64,000 bases of DNA from the NCBI GenBank assembly GCA_029783825.1, contig JAREIK010011351.1, positions 39,567 through 103,566 of the forward strand, given 5' to 3'. A program made the position numbers and the translations under genes. Below, one piece after another: positions 50,859 through 64,000 of the stretch (position 1 is its first letter; each line of letters starts with the position of its first letter). The notes beneath the pieces are model-generated. The model searched no databases. It was not told where the DNA came from and was given only the letters and a program-made list of their open reading frames with translations. This DNA is from Sapria himalayana. Lineage: Eukaryota > Streptophyta > Magnoliopsida > Malpighiales > Rafflesiaceae.

Positions 50859-52965
50859 TTAAATTTCAATAGGTTTGTATGAGCTTCTCAACCAAACTTG
50901 TAGACATATGAGAACTTCAGTTGAAATAGGTGTTAAAGAACTCCTAAATTTATCTAAAGTTCTCCCACTAGTGCTAAATGTAGATTCGTAGGCCACAGTA
51001 GATACTTGGATAGCAAATACATCCCTTGTAACATTTTCCAAAGAAGGATACCTAACCTCATTTACCTTCCACCAGTTTAGAAGATCAAAATCAATTCTAT
51101 TTTTTTCAAGTTTGTCCTCCAAGTACCTATCCAACTCTTCCAAAGCTGCAACTTCTTGTTCATTCTCCTATTCAACAAAAAAAATCATCAACATAAGTAT
51201 CACTACCATCAAAGAAATCATCATTTTTCTTCAACACAGTAGAAGCAAAATCATCTTTTTTTGATTCATCTTCATTTAAATCTTTATAATCATTCATCAT
51301 CTCATTTAAAGCATTTATAAACTTTTTCACCAAATTTTTAGCCAATTCCTCTCCATAATGCTAAGTGTACTTAAACTTGAGATATTTGAGCTTATATCAA
51401 GGATTTAACACTACTGCTACAAAAAGCATAATATTTGTTGACTGAAGAGAACCCCAATATTTGTTGAATTTATGCCTAATTTTCATACCTATTTCAGACA
51501 CCATTGTATCTCTACTATTTTTACAAAGCTCAATTTTTTTCAAAATTAGAATAATCTCAGTAAAATAAACACTAAAGGTAGAATATTATGAGCCAAAAAA
51601 TTTACAAGTTACCTCATAAAAAGTTTTCAAGAAGCGAGCCAAAATTTTGGAGTCTTTTCAGTTTCTCTCGGTTGGAACGTTTGAACCTAACTCCTTCAAA
51701 AACCTTTTGTCGTTGTCCTCCAACTTATCAAATTTTTTTTAATATTTTATATCAGTTTGTAGCATAAAATAAGTTGAATTCCATCTTGTAGGACAATCTA
51801 ATTGCAATGAAGATCCATATGTCAAGTTTGCTTCTTCAACACATAACTTAAACATATCTAATCTTTTGGGACTGCTCCTCACATATTTCACCACACCTCT
51901 AATTTTTTGAATAGCACCCTCAACTACTACAATGCCATCTCTGACAATTAAGTTTATGATATGAGCACAACATCTCATATGAAAATGCTCGCCTCTCAAA
52001 GGTACAACACTTTTCTTCACAAGCCTTTTTTTCAATTGTTCAACTGCAACATCATTATTTGATGCATTGTCAACAGTAATGAACATCAACTTTCTCAAAC
52101 CGTATTCATTCATGGAAAACTCAATAGCATTTCTAATATTAACTCCAGAATGACTTTTAATTAAAAAAAAGTTCAAAAGCTTTTTATGCATATTCCTTAG
52201 AGAATCAATGAAATGAACAGTCAAATAGATATAAGACAATTTTTGAATGCTAGTCCAAGTGTCAGTAGTCAATGAAACTCTACAACAATAAGATGATATG
52301 CTATCAAATAATTTCTTGTTTTCCTTCATAAACAAAGAAAAACAATCCTTCAGTATAGAGTGCCTAGATAAAATTTAAAATTGAGGCACACTAACTTCAC
52401 AAAACTCCTTAAACTCATCCCTCTCAACAAAACAAAAAGGCAATTCATCTTTTATGATCATTTTAACCAAAGCCTCCCTAACTAGCTAATGATCAAATTG
52501 CCAACAAGTTAATTTTTTATTCTCTGAACTAGTACCTATAGTGAAACTCAACAAAGATTGTAACTTGTCTTTACCTTTGTGAGCTTCTATTAATTCTTTT
52601 TTGTGTGGAAATTTCCGACAAGTCTCTCTCTAGTATTTCCATAAACCCAATGTACCTTGATCACTTTTTGCCAAATATTCTTTCCTACACTATATATAAG
52701 CTGCCCTACTAGTTTCATTTCCCTTTGAATCAACTAATATCTCATAAGTTTCCCAAACAGCAGACTTAAACTTTTTATGAGCTAGAGGTTCAGATGTACC
52801 TTAACTTTCTTTTACAATAGGAATTGAAGTACCTGCCGTAACAATTGGAAGATTCATGAAAGGATGATGATTGGATTTACCAGTACTTTCATCATTTGAG
52901 ATGTGATCATCTTCAATTTATTATATTTTTTGTTTACCGCTAGATTGTGCCATCTGCATTTCCAT
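50859..52965 (-). pseudogene. hAT transposase pseudogene (BED finger, RNase H-like core, hATC)
   Basis: Reading down from an ATG at 52965, one frame gives a recognisable plant hAT transposase of about 700 codons, the usual family length. A degenerate BED zinc finger lies at about 52764-52632. It keeps SAVW and GTLGLW but only one of the first two Cys, and the expected His is replaced. The catalytic core follows: TDTWTS (Asp at 52263), VDNASNND (second Asp at 52071), CAHIINLIV (51972-51940 region) and CPTRWNSTYFML (Trp at 51783). A middle region has AVVLNP at about 51360. The C-terminal hATC dimerisation domain has VAYESTFSTSGR, with the third acidic residue Glu at 50987. About 13 in-frame stops interrupt it, including two consecutive TAA near 52920 and TAA at 51739-51741. 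One frameshift falls in an A-run at about 51176-51183. All three catalytic acids survive, but no functional protein can be made. Confidence 0.9.
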
Positions 52966-53109
52966 TAATTAATATGATATGTTAAGTATAAATACATATA
53001 AATATTTCAAACAAGTAACCTCTACAAAACTGACTGTAACACATTCTGCCCACTCATTCGGCTCAACCACAACACCACTACCAATACTCAACAAAACTGA
53101 CTGAGAAAT

Positions 53110-53128
53110 ATAATAATAATAATAATAA
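53110..53128. repeat. (AAT)n microsatellite
   Basis: Six ATA/AAT triplets in the 5' region of the hAT element. This is ordinary simple-sequence DNA. Confidence 0.9.
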
Positions 53129-53329
53129 ATCACTCAATTCTCATCAAAAAAACAAACCAAAAGGATGGTGGAATCTGGGACATGGAGGAGGCAACCATAA
53201 GTGTGACGGACAAGGGCTAGACCTAACTAAACATGGTTGGAACAGCAAGAGGTGGCCTGGAACTCATCGGAACAGCAAAAGTTGTGTCATAATTGGTTGG
53301 GTAGTAGCGGAATAGGTGGCATCTTCATG

Positions 53330-53330
53330 T

Positions 53331-53363
<33 letters not shown>

Positions 53364-53382
53364 GTATGTATGTATGTATGTA
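53330..53382. repeat. (TA)n followed by (TATG)n microsatellite
   Basis: About 28 bp of alternating TA (53330-53357) followed by TATG repeats to 53382, inside the hAT 5' region. Open frames crossing this point on both strands (53316-53603, 53330-53599, 53362-53580) translate the microsatellite and the transposon end and are not genes. Confidence 0.9.
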
Positions 53383-53416
53383 AATATTCCTGGTTCTTGT
53401 ATCTGTTTTTTAGGAT

Positions 53417-53462
53417 GGGATGGTTCTCGGGATGGATATTACTTAAGATCAGGAACCATCCC
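53417..53462. repeat. Subterminal hairpin of the hAT element
   Basis: Inverted repeat with arms GGGATGGTTC (53417-53426) and GAACCATCCC (53453-53462), and a 26-bp loop. Subterminal hairpins or repeats are common transposase-binding regions in hAT elements; that role here is inferred. The short remnant at 40740 begins inside the loop. Confidence 0.7.
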
Positions 53463-53567
53463 AAAAGAACAAATACGTTACAGAACGGGACGGGAAAAGT
53501 CAAAGTCAACGGATTTTTCTCAGCCCCGATTCTTTGGGGACAAGACTTCGGTTTGGGTCGCGAATCT

Positions 53568-53589
53568 CCGAGTCCCGTGAGCAGCCCTA
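53568..53589 (-). repeat. Terminal sequence of the hAT element
   Basis: On the minus strand the end reads TAGGGCTGCTCACGGGACTC, GC-rich and abruptly followed on the outside by satellite (CTAAATGC). The same end, with one change in the GCCCTA, lies at 40875-40896. No partner repeat is found at the other end. Confidence 0.7.
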
Positions 53590-56500
53590 CTAAATGCATA
53601 TAAAGTTAAATCAGAAAACTCTTAAACCCCGTAATGCCTAAATACAAAAACCATTAAACCGCTAAATACTACTTAATAATTAATAGTTTTATTTTTTATT
53701 GCTATTTATTATATTTTTAAATATTCATTTTAATTATTTATTATTGCATTTATTTAGAAATATTTATTATAAAATAAATTATTAGTGGGACAAATATAAT
53801 TTAAATAATATATTATTTATTTAATAAAAATATACGCTTATAAAAGAAGTATAAATTTAAAAATTAAAAATTATTATCAAGTAATATAAGTTACTTTAAT
53901 TTTAATTCATTTGGGTTTTGTAAATATTTTTTAATTAATATCTATCTTAATATTAATAGTTTATAAATTTAATTTTTGATCATTATTATAATATCTATCA
54001 ATAAAATTATTTATATTAAATTTATATGACATATAATTATTAATATTATTATAACAAAATATTATATTAAAATTTCAAAAAAATTTAAATATTATTATAT
54101 TTTCAAATGTTATAACCTATGAAAATGATAAAAAATTATAGAAAATTTTATTGTTATTTTATTTTTTAAATAAAACCTATAAACTACTAAAAGCCTAAAA
54201 ACATAAATCGCTAAACTCATAACGGAAAAACCTAAAAATACTTAAATCATTAAACATGTATATATTAATAATAAATCATAAATCTCATTTTAATTTTGAT
54301 TCCGTATAATTTTAAATTTTTATTTTAATTATTTATCAATTTATTTTATAGAAATATAAATAACAAAATAAATTATTTGTAAGACAGATCTACTTTAAAT
54401 TAAACCGGTATCCCTAAATAATAAATAATAAATCTCAATTTTTTTCATTATAATTTTAAATATTTATTTTAATTATTTATTATTTTATTTATATATAAAT
54501 ATTAATTACAAAATAAATTGAGTTAGACAAATCTAATTTATATAAATTATTTTTCATCAAAAAATTATTGATAAACTTTTTAAAAGAAAAAAAAATTTCA
54601 AAACAAAAAATTATTATATAGTATTATATTTTGCTCTTCTTCTGAATCATTTTAGGTTTTGTAATTATATTTTAATTGATATCTATCTTGTTAATAATAT
54701 ATTATTAATTTATTTTATAATAATTATTAGAATATTTATCAATAAAATTGTTTATATTAAATTTATATGATATATAAATATAATGATTATTATAACTAAA
54801 TATTGTATTCACATTTAAAAAAAATTTTAAAATTATTATATTTTCAAAGGATATAACCATTGAAAATATCAAAAAATAATAAAAATAATTTTTTATTATT
54901 TTATTTTTTTAATAAAACCTATAAACCACTAAATGCATAAGCAGTTAAATCAGTAAATTCCTATACCTCATAATCCCTAAATACATAAACCATTAGACAG
55001 CTATATACGAATTAATAATTAATAAATCTAATTTTAATTTCTATTTATTATAATTTTAAAAATTAATTATAATTATTTATTAATTTATTTTATAGAAATA
55101 TTTATTGCAGATTAAATTATGAGAGCAACATATATATTTTAATTAATTTATTTTTAATTAAAAAAAATATATGCTTATAAAAGAAGTAAAAATTTAAAAA
55201 TTAAAAATTATTATCTAGTAATATAATTTACTTTAATTTTGAATCAATTTGGGTTTTGTAAATATTTTTTAATTAATATCAATCTTTTTATTAATAGTTT
55301 ATTAATTTAAATTTTGATCATTATTATATTATCTATCAATAAAATTGTTTATATTGAATTTATATGATATATAATTATTAATATTATTATAGCTAAATAT
55401 TGTATTCACATTTCAAAAAATTTTAAATATTATTAAATTTTCAAAGGTTATAACCTATGAAAATGAGAAAAAATTACAAATTTATTTTTGTTATTTTTTT
55501 GTTTAAATAAAACCTATAAATCACTAAATGCCTAAAAACATAAATTTCTAAACTCCTAAAAGACAAAACATCAAAATACTTAAACTATTAAACATGTGTA
55601 CATTAATACAAAAACTTAAATCTCAATTTAATTTTTATTAAGTATAATATTAAATTTTTATTTTAATTATTTATTAGTTTATTTTTATAGAAATATTAAT
55701 TACAAAATAAATTATTAGTGAGACAGATCTAATTTAAATAATTTATTTTTCATCAAAAAAAATATATATACTTATAAAAAGAGCGAAAATTTTAAAAACA
55801 AAAATTTATTATTTTGTAATATATTTTATTTTTATTTTGAATCATTTTAGATTTTGCAATTATATATTAATTTATATCATTCTTATTAATAATAGTTTAT
55901 TAATTTTTTATTGATCATTATTATAATATCTATTAATAAAATTATTTATATTGAGTTTACATTAAATATAATTATTAAGATTATTATTACTGAATATTAT
56001 ATTCACATTTAAAAATAATTAAAAATTATTATAATTTCAAAGGTTATAACTTTCAAAATTTAAAAAATATCAAAAAATATCAAAAAATTAAATTTTTTAT
56101 TTTTTCATTCTTTAAATAAAAACTATAAATCATTAAAGGCCTAAACACTTAAATCACTAAACCACAAAACACCTAAATACTAAACCATTCAACTAGTATA
56201 TCCTGAATAATAAAAAATAAATCTCTATTTTATTTGTATCATTATAATTTTAAATATTCATTTTAATTATTTATTTGTTTATTTTTATAGAATTATAAAT
56301 TAAAAATTAATTATGAGGAAGTCAAATATAATTTAAATAATTTACTTTTAATAACAAAAAATATAAACTTATAAAAAGAAGCAAAACATGAAAGAAAGTA
56401 TTACTTTGTAATATATTTTACTTTGATTTTGAATAGATTTACGTTTTGCAAATATATTTAAAATAATATCTATATTATTAATAAGAGTTTATTAATTTAT

Positions 56501-59500
56501 TTTTTGATCATTAATATAATATATTTAAATATAATAGTTTATATTGAATTTACATGATATATAATTATTAATTATTACCATAACTAAATATAGTATTCAC
56601 ATATAAAAAAATTTAAAAATTGTTATTTTTACAAAGTTTATAAGCCTTCAAAATGAGAAAAAATAACAAAAATAAATTTTTGTTATATCATTATTTAAAT
56701 AAAACTTATAAAACATTAAATGCCTAAATGCATAATTATCTAAACTTCTAAACCCCGAAGCCCCTAAATACTTAAATCTTTAAACTCGTAAACCTTAAAT
56801 ATAATTTAAATTATTTATAGAAATATTAATTACAAAATAAATTATAAGTGATACAAATATAATTTAAATAATATATTTTTCATCAAAAAAACATATAAGC
56901 TTATAAATTGATGCAAAGACTAAAAAAAATTATTATTTAGTAATAAATTTTACTTTGATTTTGAATCATTTTGTGTTTTTTTAATTTTATTTTAAATTAT
57001 ATTTATCATATTAATAATAGATTATTAATTTCTTTTTTGATTATAGATATAATATCTATCAATAAAATTGTTTATTCTTAGTTTATATTAGATATTGTTA
57101 TAATATTTATTATTACTAAATATTGTCTTCACATTTTTTAAAAAATTTTAAAATTATTATATTTTCAAATGTTATAACCTTTGATAATTTGAAAAAATAT
57201 CAAAAATAATTTATTTGTTATTTAATTGTTTAAATAAAACCATTAAACCACTAAATGCCTAAATAATTAAATGAATATCTTCTAAATCTTGAAAACCCTA
57301 AATAGATAATTTTTTTAATCAGATATATCCTAAATAATCAACAATAAATCTCATTTTTATTTTTTTCATTATAATTTTAAATATTCATTTTAATTATTTA
57401 TTTGTTTATTTATATATAAATATTAATTACAAAATAAATTATGAGTTAGACAATTATAATTTATATAAATTATTTTTCATCAAAAAAATATAGATAAACT
57501 TATTAAATGTAAAAAAATTAAAAACAAAAAATTATTATATAATAATATAATTTGCTTTGCTTTTGAATCATTATTTGTTTTGTAATTATATTTTAATTGA
57601 TATTTATCTTATTAATAATAGATTATTAATTTATTTTTTGATCATTATTAGAATATTTATCAATAAAAATGTTTATATTGAATTTATATGATATTTTAAA
57701 ATAATGATTATTATAACTAAATATTGAATTCAATTTTTAAAAAAAATTTATAATTATTATATTTTCAAAGTTTATAACCTTTGAAAATGTGAAAAATAAA
57801 AATAAATATATTTTTTTGATATTTCATTGTTTAAATAAAACCTATAAACCACTAAATGCCTAAACACTTAAATCAATAACTCTTAAATCTCTAAAACACT
57901 AAATAATAAATAATAATCCTTTTAAACTAGTAACCCAAATAATAAATAATAAATCTCAATATTATTTTTTTCATTATATTTTTAAATATTTATTTATTTT
58001 ATTTATTTGTTTATTTTTATATAAATATTAATTACAAAATAAATTATGATTTATACAAATATAACTTCTATAAATTTTTTTTTATTAAAATAAAAAATTA
58101 TTTATTTTAAAAGAATAAAAAATTTCAAAACAACAAATTATTATATAGTAATATATTTTGCTTTCTTTTGAATCATTTTTATATAGTATTATATGTTTCA
58201 TCTAAATATTATTATTTGGTAATATATTTTGATTTGATTTTTAATCATTGTGTTATGTAAATATATTTTAATTATTATTTATATTATTAATAATAGTTTA
58301 TTAATTTAATTTGATCATTATTATAATATCTATTATTAAAATTCTTTATATTGAATTCAAATGATATATAATTAGTAAGATTAATATAATTATACATAGT
58401 ATTCACATTTCAAAAAATTGTAAAAATTATTTTATTTTCAAAGGTTATAACGTTTGAAAATCAGAAAAAATCCAAAAAAAAATTTTTTTATTTTTTTTAT
58501 ATAAATAAAACCTATAAACCACTAAATACCTAAAAACATAAATTGATAAACTCCTAAACGACAAAGCTCCTAAATAATCAAACCATTAAACCGGTATACC
58601 ACATATAATAAATCATAAATATAATTTTAATAATTTATTTTTAATCAAAAAAAAAATAAGCTTATAAAAATAAGTAAAATTCTAAAAAAAAAAAGTATTA
58701 TTTAGTAATATATTTTACTTTGAATTTGAATCATTATATATAGATTTTGCAATTAAATTTTATTTGCTATCAATCTTATTAATAAAAGTTTATTAATTTA
58801 TTATTTGATCATTTTTATACATATCACAATAAAATAACTTATATTCAATTTAAATGTCTTATAATTATTAAGATATTATAACTAAATATTTATTTACATT
58901 TGAAAAAAATTTAAAAATTATTATATTTTAAAGGTTATAACCTTCAAAAATATAAAAAATCACAAGAATAATTTTTTTATTATTTTATTAATTAAATAAA
59001 ACTTATAAACCACTAATGCCTTAACATTTAAATCTCTAGACTCTTACAAACCAAAATCCCCTAAATACTTAAACCATTAAACCTATAAAAACTAAATAAT
59101 AAATAATAAATCTCATTTTTATTTGTATTCATTATAATTTTAAAAATTCAATCTAATTATTTTTTAGTTTATTTTTATAGAAATATTAATTACAAATTAA
59201 ATAATGAGTGAGACATATATAATTTAAATAAATTATTTTTTATGAAAAAAAATAAGCTTATAAAAATAAGCAAAATTTCAAAAATTTAAAGTTTATTTAG
59301 TAATATAATTTACTTTGATTTTGAATTATTTTGTTTTCTGCAAATATATTTTATTTAATATGTATCTTATTAATAATTATTATTATTTTATTTTTTGATC
59401 ATTATTATAATATATATTAATAAATTTTATTATATTGAATTTACAACAAATATAATTTTTAAGATTATTATAACTAAGTATTGTATTCATATTTTATAAC

Positions 59501-62500
59501 TATTAAAAATTATTATATTTTTAAAGGTTATAACATTTGAAAATCACGAATATACATAAATGTGTAAAGATATAAACAATAAACTCATTAACCCCAATAC
59601 ACAAAAAATTTAAACAATTAAATAGTTATAGCCTAAATAATATATCATAAATCTCATTTTATTAGTATTCATTATAATTTTAAATATACATTTTAATTAT
59701 TTATTAGTTTAATTTTATAGTAATATAAATTAAAAAATAAATTATTAGTGAAACAAATATAATTTAAATATTTTATTTTTCATCAAAAAATATATAGGCT
59801 TATAAATGGATACAAAAATTAAAAATATTAAATTAATATTTCGTTAAATATATCACTTTGATTTTAAAACATTTTAGATTTTGAAAATATATTTTAAACA
59901 ATATTTATATTATTAATATTTATTTATTACTTTTTTATGATCATTATTATAATATATATCAATAAAATAGTTTATATTGAATTTATATGATATATATAAT
60001 TATTATGATTATTATAACTTCATATTATATTCACTTTTCAAAAAAAATATAAATTATTATATTTTCAAAGGTTATAACTTCAAAAATGAGAAAAAATAAC
60101 AAAAATAAATTTTCTTTTATTTTATATTTTATATAAAACATATAAACCACTAAATGTCTAAATTCTAAAATGACTAAACTCCTAAACCCCGAAGCCCATA
60201 AATACTTAAAACATTAAATTAGTATAGTCCTAATAATAAATCATAAATCTAATTTTTATTAGTATTCATTATAATTTTAAATATTCATTTTTATTATTTA
60301 TCAATTTATTTTTATAGAAATATTAATTACAAAATAAATTATTAGTGCGACATATATAGTTTAAATAATTTATTTTTCATTAAAATAAATGCTTAAAAAA
60401 GGAAAATTTTTAAAAATAAATAATTATTATTTAGTAATATATCTTATTTTGATTTTGAATCATTTTAGATTTTACAATTATATTTTAATTTATATCACTC
60501 TTATAAATACTAGTTTATTAATTTATTTATTGATCATTATTAAAATATCTATCAATAACATTATTTATATTGAGTTCACATTATAAATATTTATTAAGAT
60601 TATTATAACTAAATATTATATTCACATTTAAAAAAATTTAAAATTATTTTATTTTCAAAGGTTATAACCTTCAAAAATTAAAAAAAATCAAAAAATTAAA
60701 TTTTTTGTTTTTTCATTCTTTAAATAAAAACTATAAATGCACTAAAGGTCAAAAAAATTAAATCACTAAACTCCTAAACCACAAAACATTTAAATACTTA
60801 AACCATTTAACCGGTATATCCGGAATAATAAATAATAAATCCCAATTTTATTTGTATTCATTATAATTTTAAATATTCATTTTAATTATTAATTAGTTTA
60901 TTACTATTGAATTATAAATTACTAATAAAGTATTAGTAAGATAAATATAATTTAAATAATTTATTTTTAATAACAAAAATATAAACTTATAAAAAAGCAA
61001 AATATTAAAAAAATTATTATTTTGTAAGATATTTTACTTTGATTTGAATAAATTTAGATTTTGCAAATACTTTTTAAATAATATCTATTTTATTAATAAT
61101 AGTTTATTAATTTATTTTTGATCATTATTATAATATCTAGAAATGTAATTATTTATATTGAATTTAAATAACTTATATTTATGAAGATTATTATAAATAA
61201 ATATTATATTTACATTTGATAAAATTTTAAAAATTATTATATTTACAAAGGATGTAACCTTCAAAAAATAGAAAAAAAAATAAATTTTATGTTATATCAT
61301 TGTTTAAATAAACTTATAAACCACTAAATCCCTAAACACTTAAATCTCTAAACTTCTTAACACAAAAGCTCCTAAATACTTAAACCTTTAAACTCATAAA
61401 CCTTAATTATAATTTAAATAATTTATTAAAATATTAATCACAAAATAAATTAAGAGTGATACAAATTTAATTTAAATATATTATTTTTCATCAAAAAATA
61501 TATATAAGCTTATAAAAAGAGGCAAAAACTAAAAAAAAATTATTATTTATTTATAAATTTTACTTAGATTTTGAATAATTTTAGGTTTTGAAATTATATT
61601 TTAATTTATATCTATCATATTAATAATAGCTTATTAATTTATTTTTTGATAATTGATTTACTATCTGTCAATACAATTCTTTATCTTTTCGTTTATATTA
61701 TATATAATTATAATGATTATTATTACAAAATATTGTATTTACATTTTTAAAAAATTTTGAAATTATAACATTTTCAATGGTTATAACCTTTGAAAATGTG
61801 AGAAAATATCAAAGATAATTTTTTTGTTATTTCATTGTTTAAATAAATCTTATAAACAACTAAATGCCTAAACACTTAAATCAATAAATCCTAATTCTCT
61901 ATAATCCTAAAAAGATAATCCTTTTAAACTAGTATGCCCTAAATAATAAATAATAAATCTCAAATTTATTTTTTTCATTATAATTTAAAAGATTCATTTT
62001 AATTATTTTTTCGTTTATTTTTATATAAATATTAATTACAAAATAAATTATGAGTTAGACAAATATAATTTATATAAATTATTTTTCATCGAAAAATATA
62101 GATAAACTTATAAAAAGAATAAAAAATTTTAAAACTAATATTTATTATATAATAATATATTTTGCTCTCCTTCTGAATTATTTTTGGTTTTGTAATTATA
62201 TTTTAATCGATATCTATCTTATTAATAATTGTTTATTAATTTATTTTTTGATCATTATTAGAATATTTATCAATAAAATTGTTTATATTGAATTTTTATG
62301 ATATATAAATATAATGATTATTATAACTAAATATTGAATTCACATTTGAAAAAAATTTAAAAATTATTATATTTACAAAGGTTAGAACCTTTGGAAATAT
62401 GAAAAAATAATAAAAATAAATTTTTTGTTATTTTATTTTTTAAATAAAACCTATAAACCACTAAATGCATACATAGTTATATCAGTAAACTCATAAACCC

Positions 62501-64000
62501 GTAATGCCAAAATACATAAACCCTTAAACTGCTATATACTACTTAAAAATTAATAAATTTTATTTTTATTTCAATTTACTATTATTTTAAATATTCATTT
62601 TTATATTTATTAGTTTATTTTTATAGAAATTTTTAATACAAAATAAATTATGAGTGCGACACATATAATTTAAATAATTTATTTTTAATCAAAAATAATA
62701 TATACGCTTTTAAAAGAAGTATAAAATAAGTATTATTAAAAATTAAAAATTATTATCATCTACTATATATTATTTTAATTTTGAATCAATTTGGGTTTTG
62801 TTAATATTTTTTAATTAATATCTATCTTATTATAAATAGTTTATTAATTTAATTTTTGATCATTATTATAATATCTATCAATAAATTATTTATATTTATT
62901 TTATATTATATTGAATTATTAAAATTATTATAACTAAATATTGTATTCAAATTTCAAAAAATTTAAATATTATTAAATTTCAAATGTTATAACATTTGAA
63001 AATGTCAAAAAATTACAAATTTTTTTTGTTATTTTATTGTTTAAATAAAACTTATAAATCACTAAATGCCTAAAAACATAAAACACTAAACTCCTAAATG
63101 GTAAAACCTCAAAATACATAAACCATTAAACCGGTATACATTAATAATAAATCATAAATCTCATTTTAATTTTTATTCAGTATAATTTTTAATTTTTACT
63201 TTAATTATTTATCAGTTTATTTTTATAGAAATATTAATTACAAAATAAATTATTAGAGTGACAGTTATGAATTAAATTAAACTGGTATACCCTATATAAT
63301 AAATAATAAATCTCATTTTTTTCATTATAATTTTAAATATTCATTTTAATTATTAATTTTTATTTTTATTTAAGTTTAATTAAAAATAAATTATGAGTTA
63401 GACAATATAATTTATGTAAATTATTTTTAATCAAAAAATATAGATAAATTTTAAAATAAAAAAAAATTTCAAACAAAAAATTATTATATATTAATATATT
63501 TTGCTTTGCTTATAAATAATTGTATATTTGTGTAATTATATTTTAATTATATCTATCTTATTAATAATAGTCTATTAATTTATTTTTTGATCATTATTAG
63601 ACTATTTATCAATAAAATGTTTATTGAAATTATATGATATATAAAATATAATGATTATTATAACTAAATATTGAATTCACTTTTCAAAATAATTTAAAAA
63701 TAATTATATTTTCAAAGGTTATAACCTTAGAAAATATGAAAAAATAATAAAATAAATTTTATATATTTATTTTATAAATAAAACCTATAAACCACTAAAT
63801 GCATAACAGTTATATCAGTAAATTCCTAACCCCATAATGCCTAAATACATAAATGATTAAACTGCTATATACTACTTAATAATTATAAATTGAATTTTTA
63901 TTTCAATTTATTATTATTTTAAATATTCATTTTAATTATTTATTAGTTTATTTTTATAAAATTTTTATTACAAAATAAATTATGAGTGCGACCTATATAA
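53590..64000 (-). repeat. Satellite, reverse block 3 to the window end
   Basis: Palindromes lie near 54105, 54846, 55440, 56038, 56630, 57168, 57765, 58438, 58930, 59522, 60068, 60656, 61245, 61774, 62374, 62985 and 63714. The first 3.4 kb parallels 40897-44300. The stretch 58300-60600 parallels 48400-50800, with a deletion of about 70 bp near 59555. A deletion or recombination join is visible near 58170-58210. The array continues past the window. The open frames at 50583-50771 and 60389-60586 are the same AT-rich monomer segment in two copies, not genes. Confidence 0.88.

Larger units (their letters stand above)
50819..53589 (-). mobile_element. Decayed hAT-superfamily DNA transposon
   Basis: About 2.77 kb of non-satellite DNA holding a broken hAT transposase read on the minus strand and a recognisable 5' end at 53589. 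Read inward on the minus strand this end begins TAGGGCTGCTCACGGGACTC, the TAGGG-type terminus common in plant hAT elements. The opposite end, just past the transposase stop at 50859, has no matching terminal inverted repeat within 40 bp and passes straight into satellite, so that end is truncated. No 8-bp target duplication can be recognised. The 5' region (52966-53589) carries simple repeats and a subterminal hairpin. It is non-autonomous in its present state. Confidence 0.88.

Noticed and set aside
53316..53603. Overlapping open frames on both strands at the hAT 5' end
   Set aside because: They translate a TA/TATG microsatellite and the transposon terminus, and extend into satellite. They are incidental.
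1..64000. CRISPR array or bacterial defence system
   Set aside because: The repeats are about 595 bp, contiguous and without spacers, and the hAT transposase and telomere-type repeats are eukaryotic.
1..64000. TATA-like promoters in the AT-rich satellite
   Set aside because: Such strings are expected everywhere at this base composition and none is tied to a gene.
1..64000. Claim that this is a centromere or a sex chromosome
   Set aside because: The higher-order satellite would fit either, or other heterochromatin, but nothing in the sequence alone decides it.

Overview
This is non-coding, very AT-rich eukaryotic DNA, most likely plant heterochromatin. About 52 of the 64 kb is one satellite family, with A+T well above 80% by eye. 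The remainder is four copies plus one fragment of a less AT-rich 'island' of about 2.4 kb, and one dead hAT DNA transposon plus a 157-bp remnant of it. I see no intact gene, rRNA, tRNA, CRISPR array or bacterial-type operon. The plant assignment rests on degenerate TTTAGGG/CCCTAAA heptamers in the islands and on a hAT transposase of the plant BED-finger/hATC type. The species is not identifiable from the sequence.

Satellite: the monomer is about 595 bp, or about 745 bp where it carries a 150-bp partial duplication. Landmarks in order are (a) a perfect 26-bp palindrome centred on GGTTATAACC in the best copies, (b) a very AT-rich stretch, (c) a conserved GTCTCACT(C/A)ATAATTTATTTT segment, (d) GGTATACC, and (e) about ten head-to-tail octamers of TTTAGNNN form in strict 8-bp register. 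I call the strand on which the octamers read TTTAGNNN '+'. Monomer subtypes recur in a fixed order, so this is a higher-order repeat.

Layout: satellite + (1-2888); island A (2889-5360); satellite + (5361-9740); orientation switch; satellite - (9741-14810); island B (14811-17240); satellite - (17241-18884); truncated island D (18885-20485); orientation switch; satellite + (20486-29319); island fragment C (29320-29629); satellite + (29630-30617); orientation switch; satellite - (30618-40739); hAT remnant (40740-40896); satellite - (40897-45486); island E (45487-47961); satellite - (47962-50818); decayed hAT (50819-53589); satellite - (53590-64000).

How it fits together: the islands share the same flanking satellite junctions, so they spread by segmental or higher-order duplication and not by independent insertion. 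Each full island contains a sequence of about 1.2 kb ending in AATAAA plus a poly(A) run, then a degenerate telomere-like heptamer tract, then about 1.1 kb of unknown sequence. The arms around 9.74 kb form a large imperfect inverted repeat carrying islands A and B. The 20.5-30.6 kb block looks like a later inversion that split another island. The most unusual signal is the octamer register inside every satellite monomer examined, which resembles an expanded, diverged telomere-type repeat.
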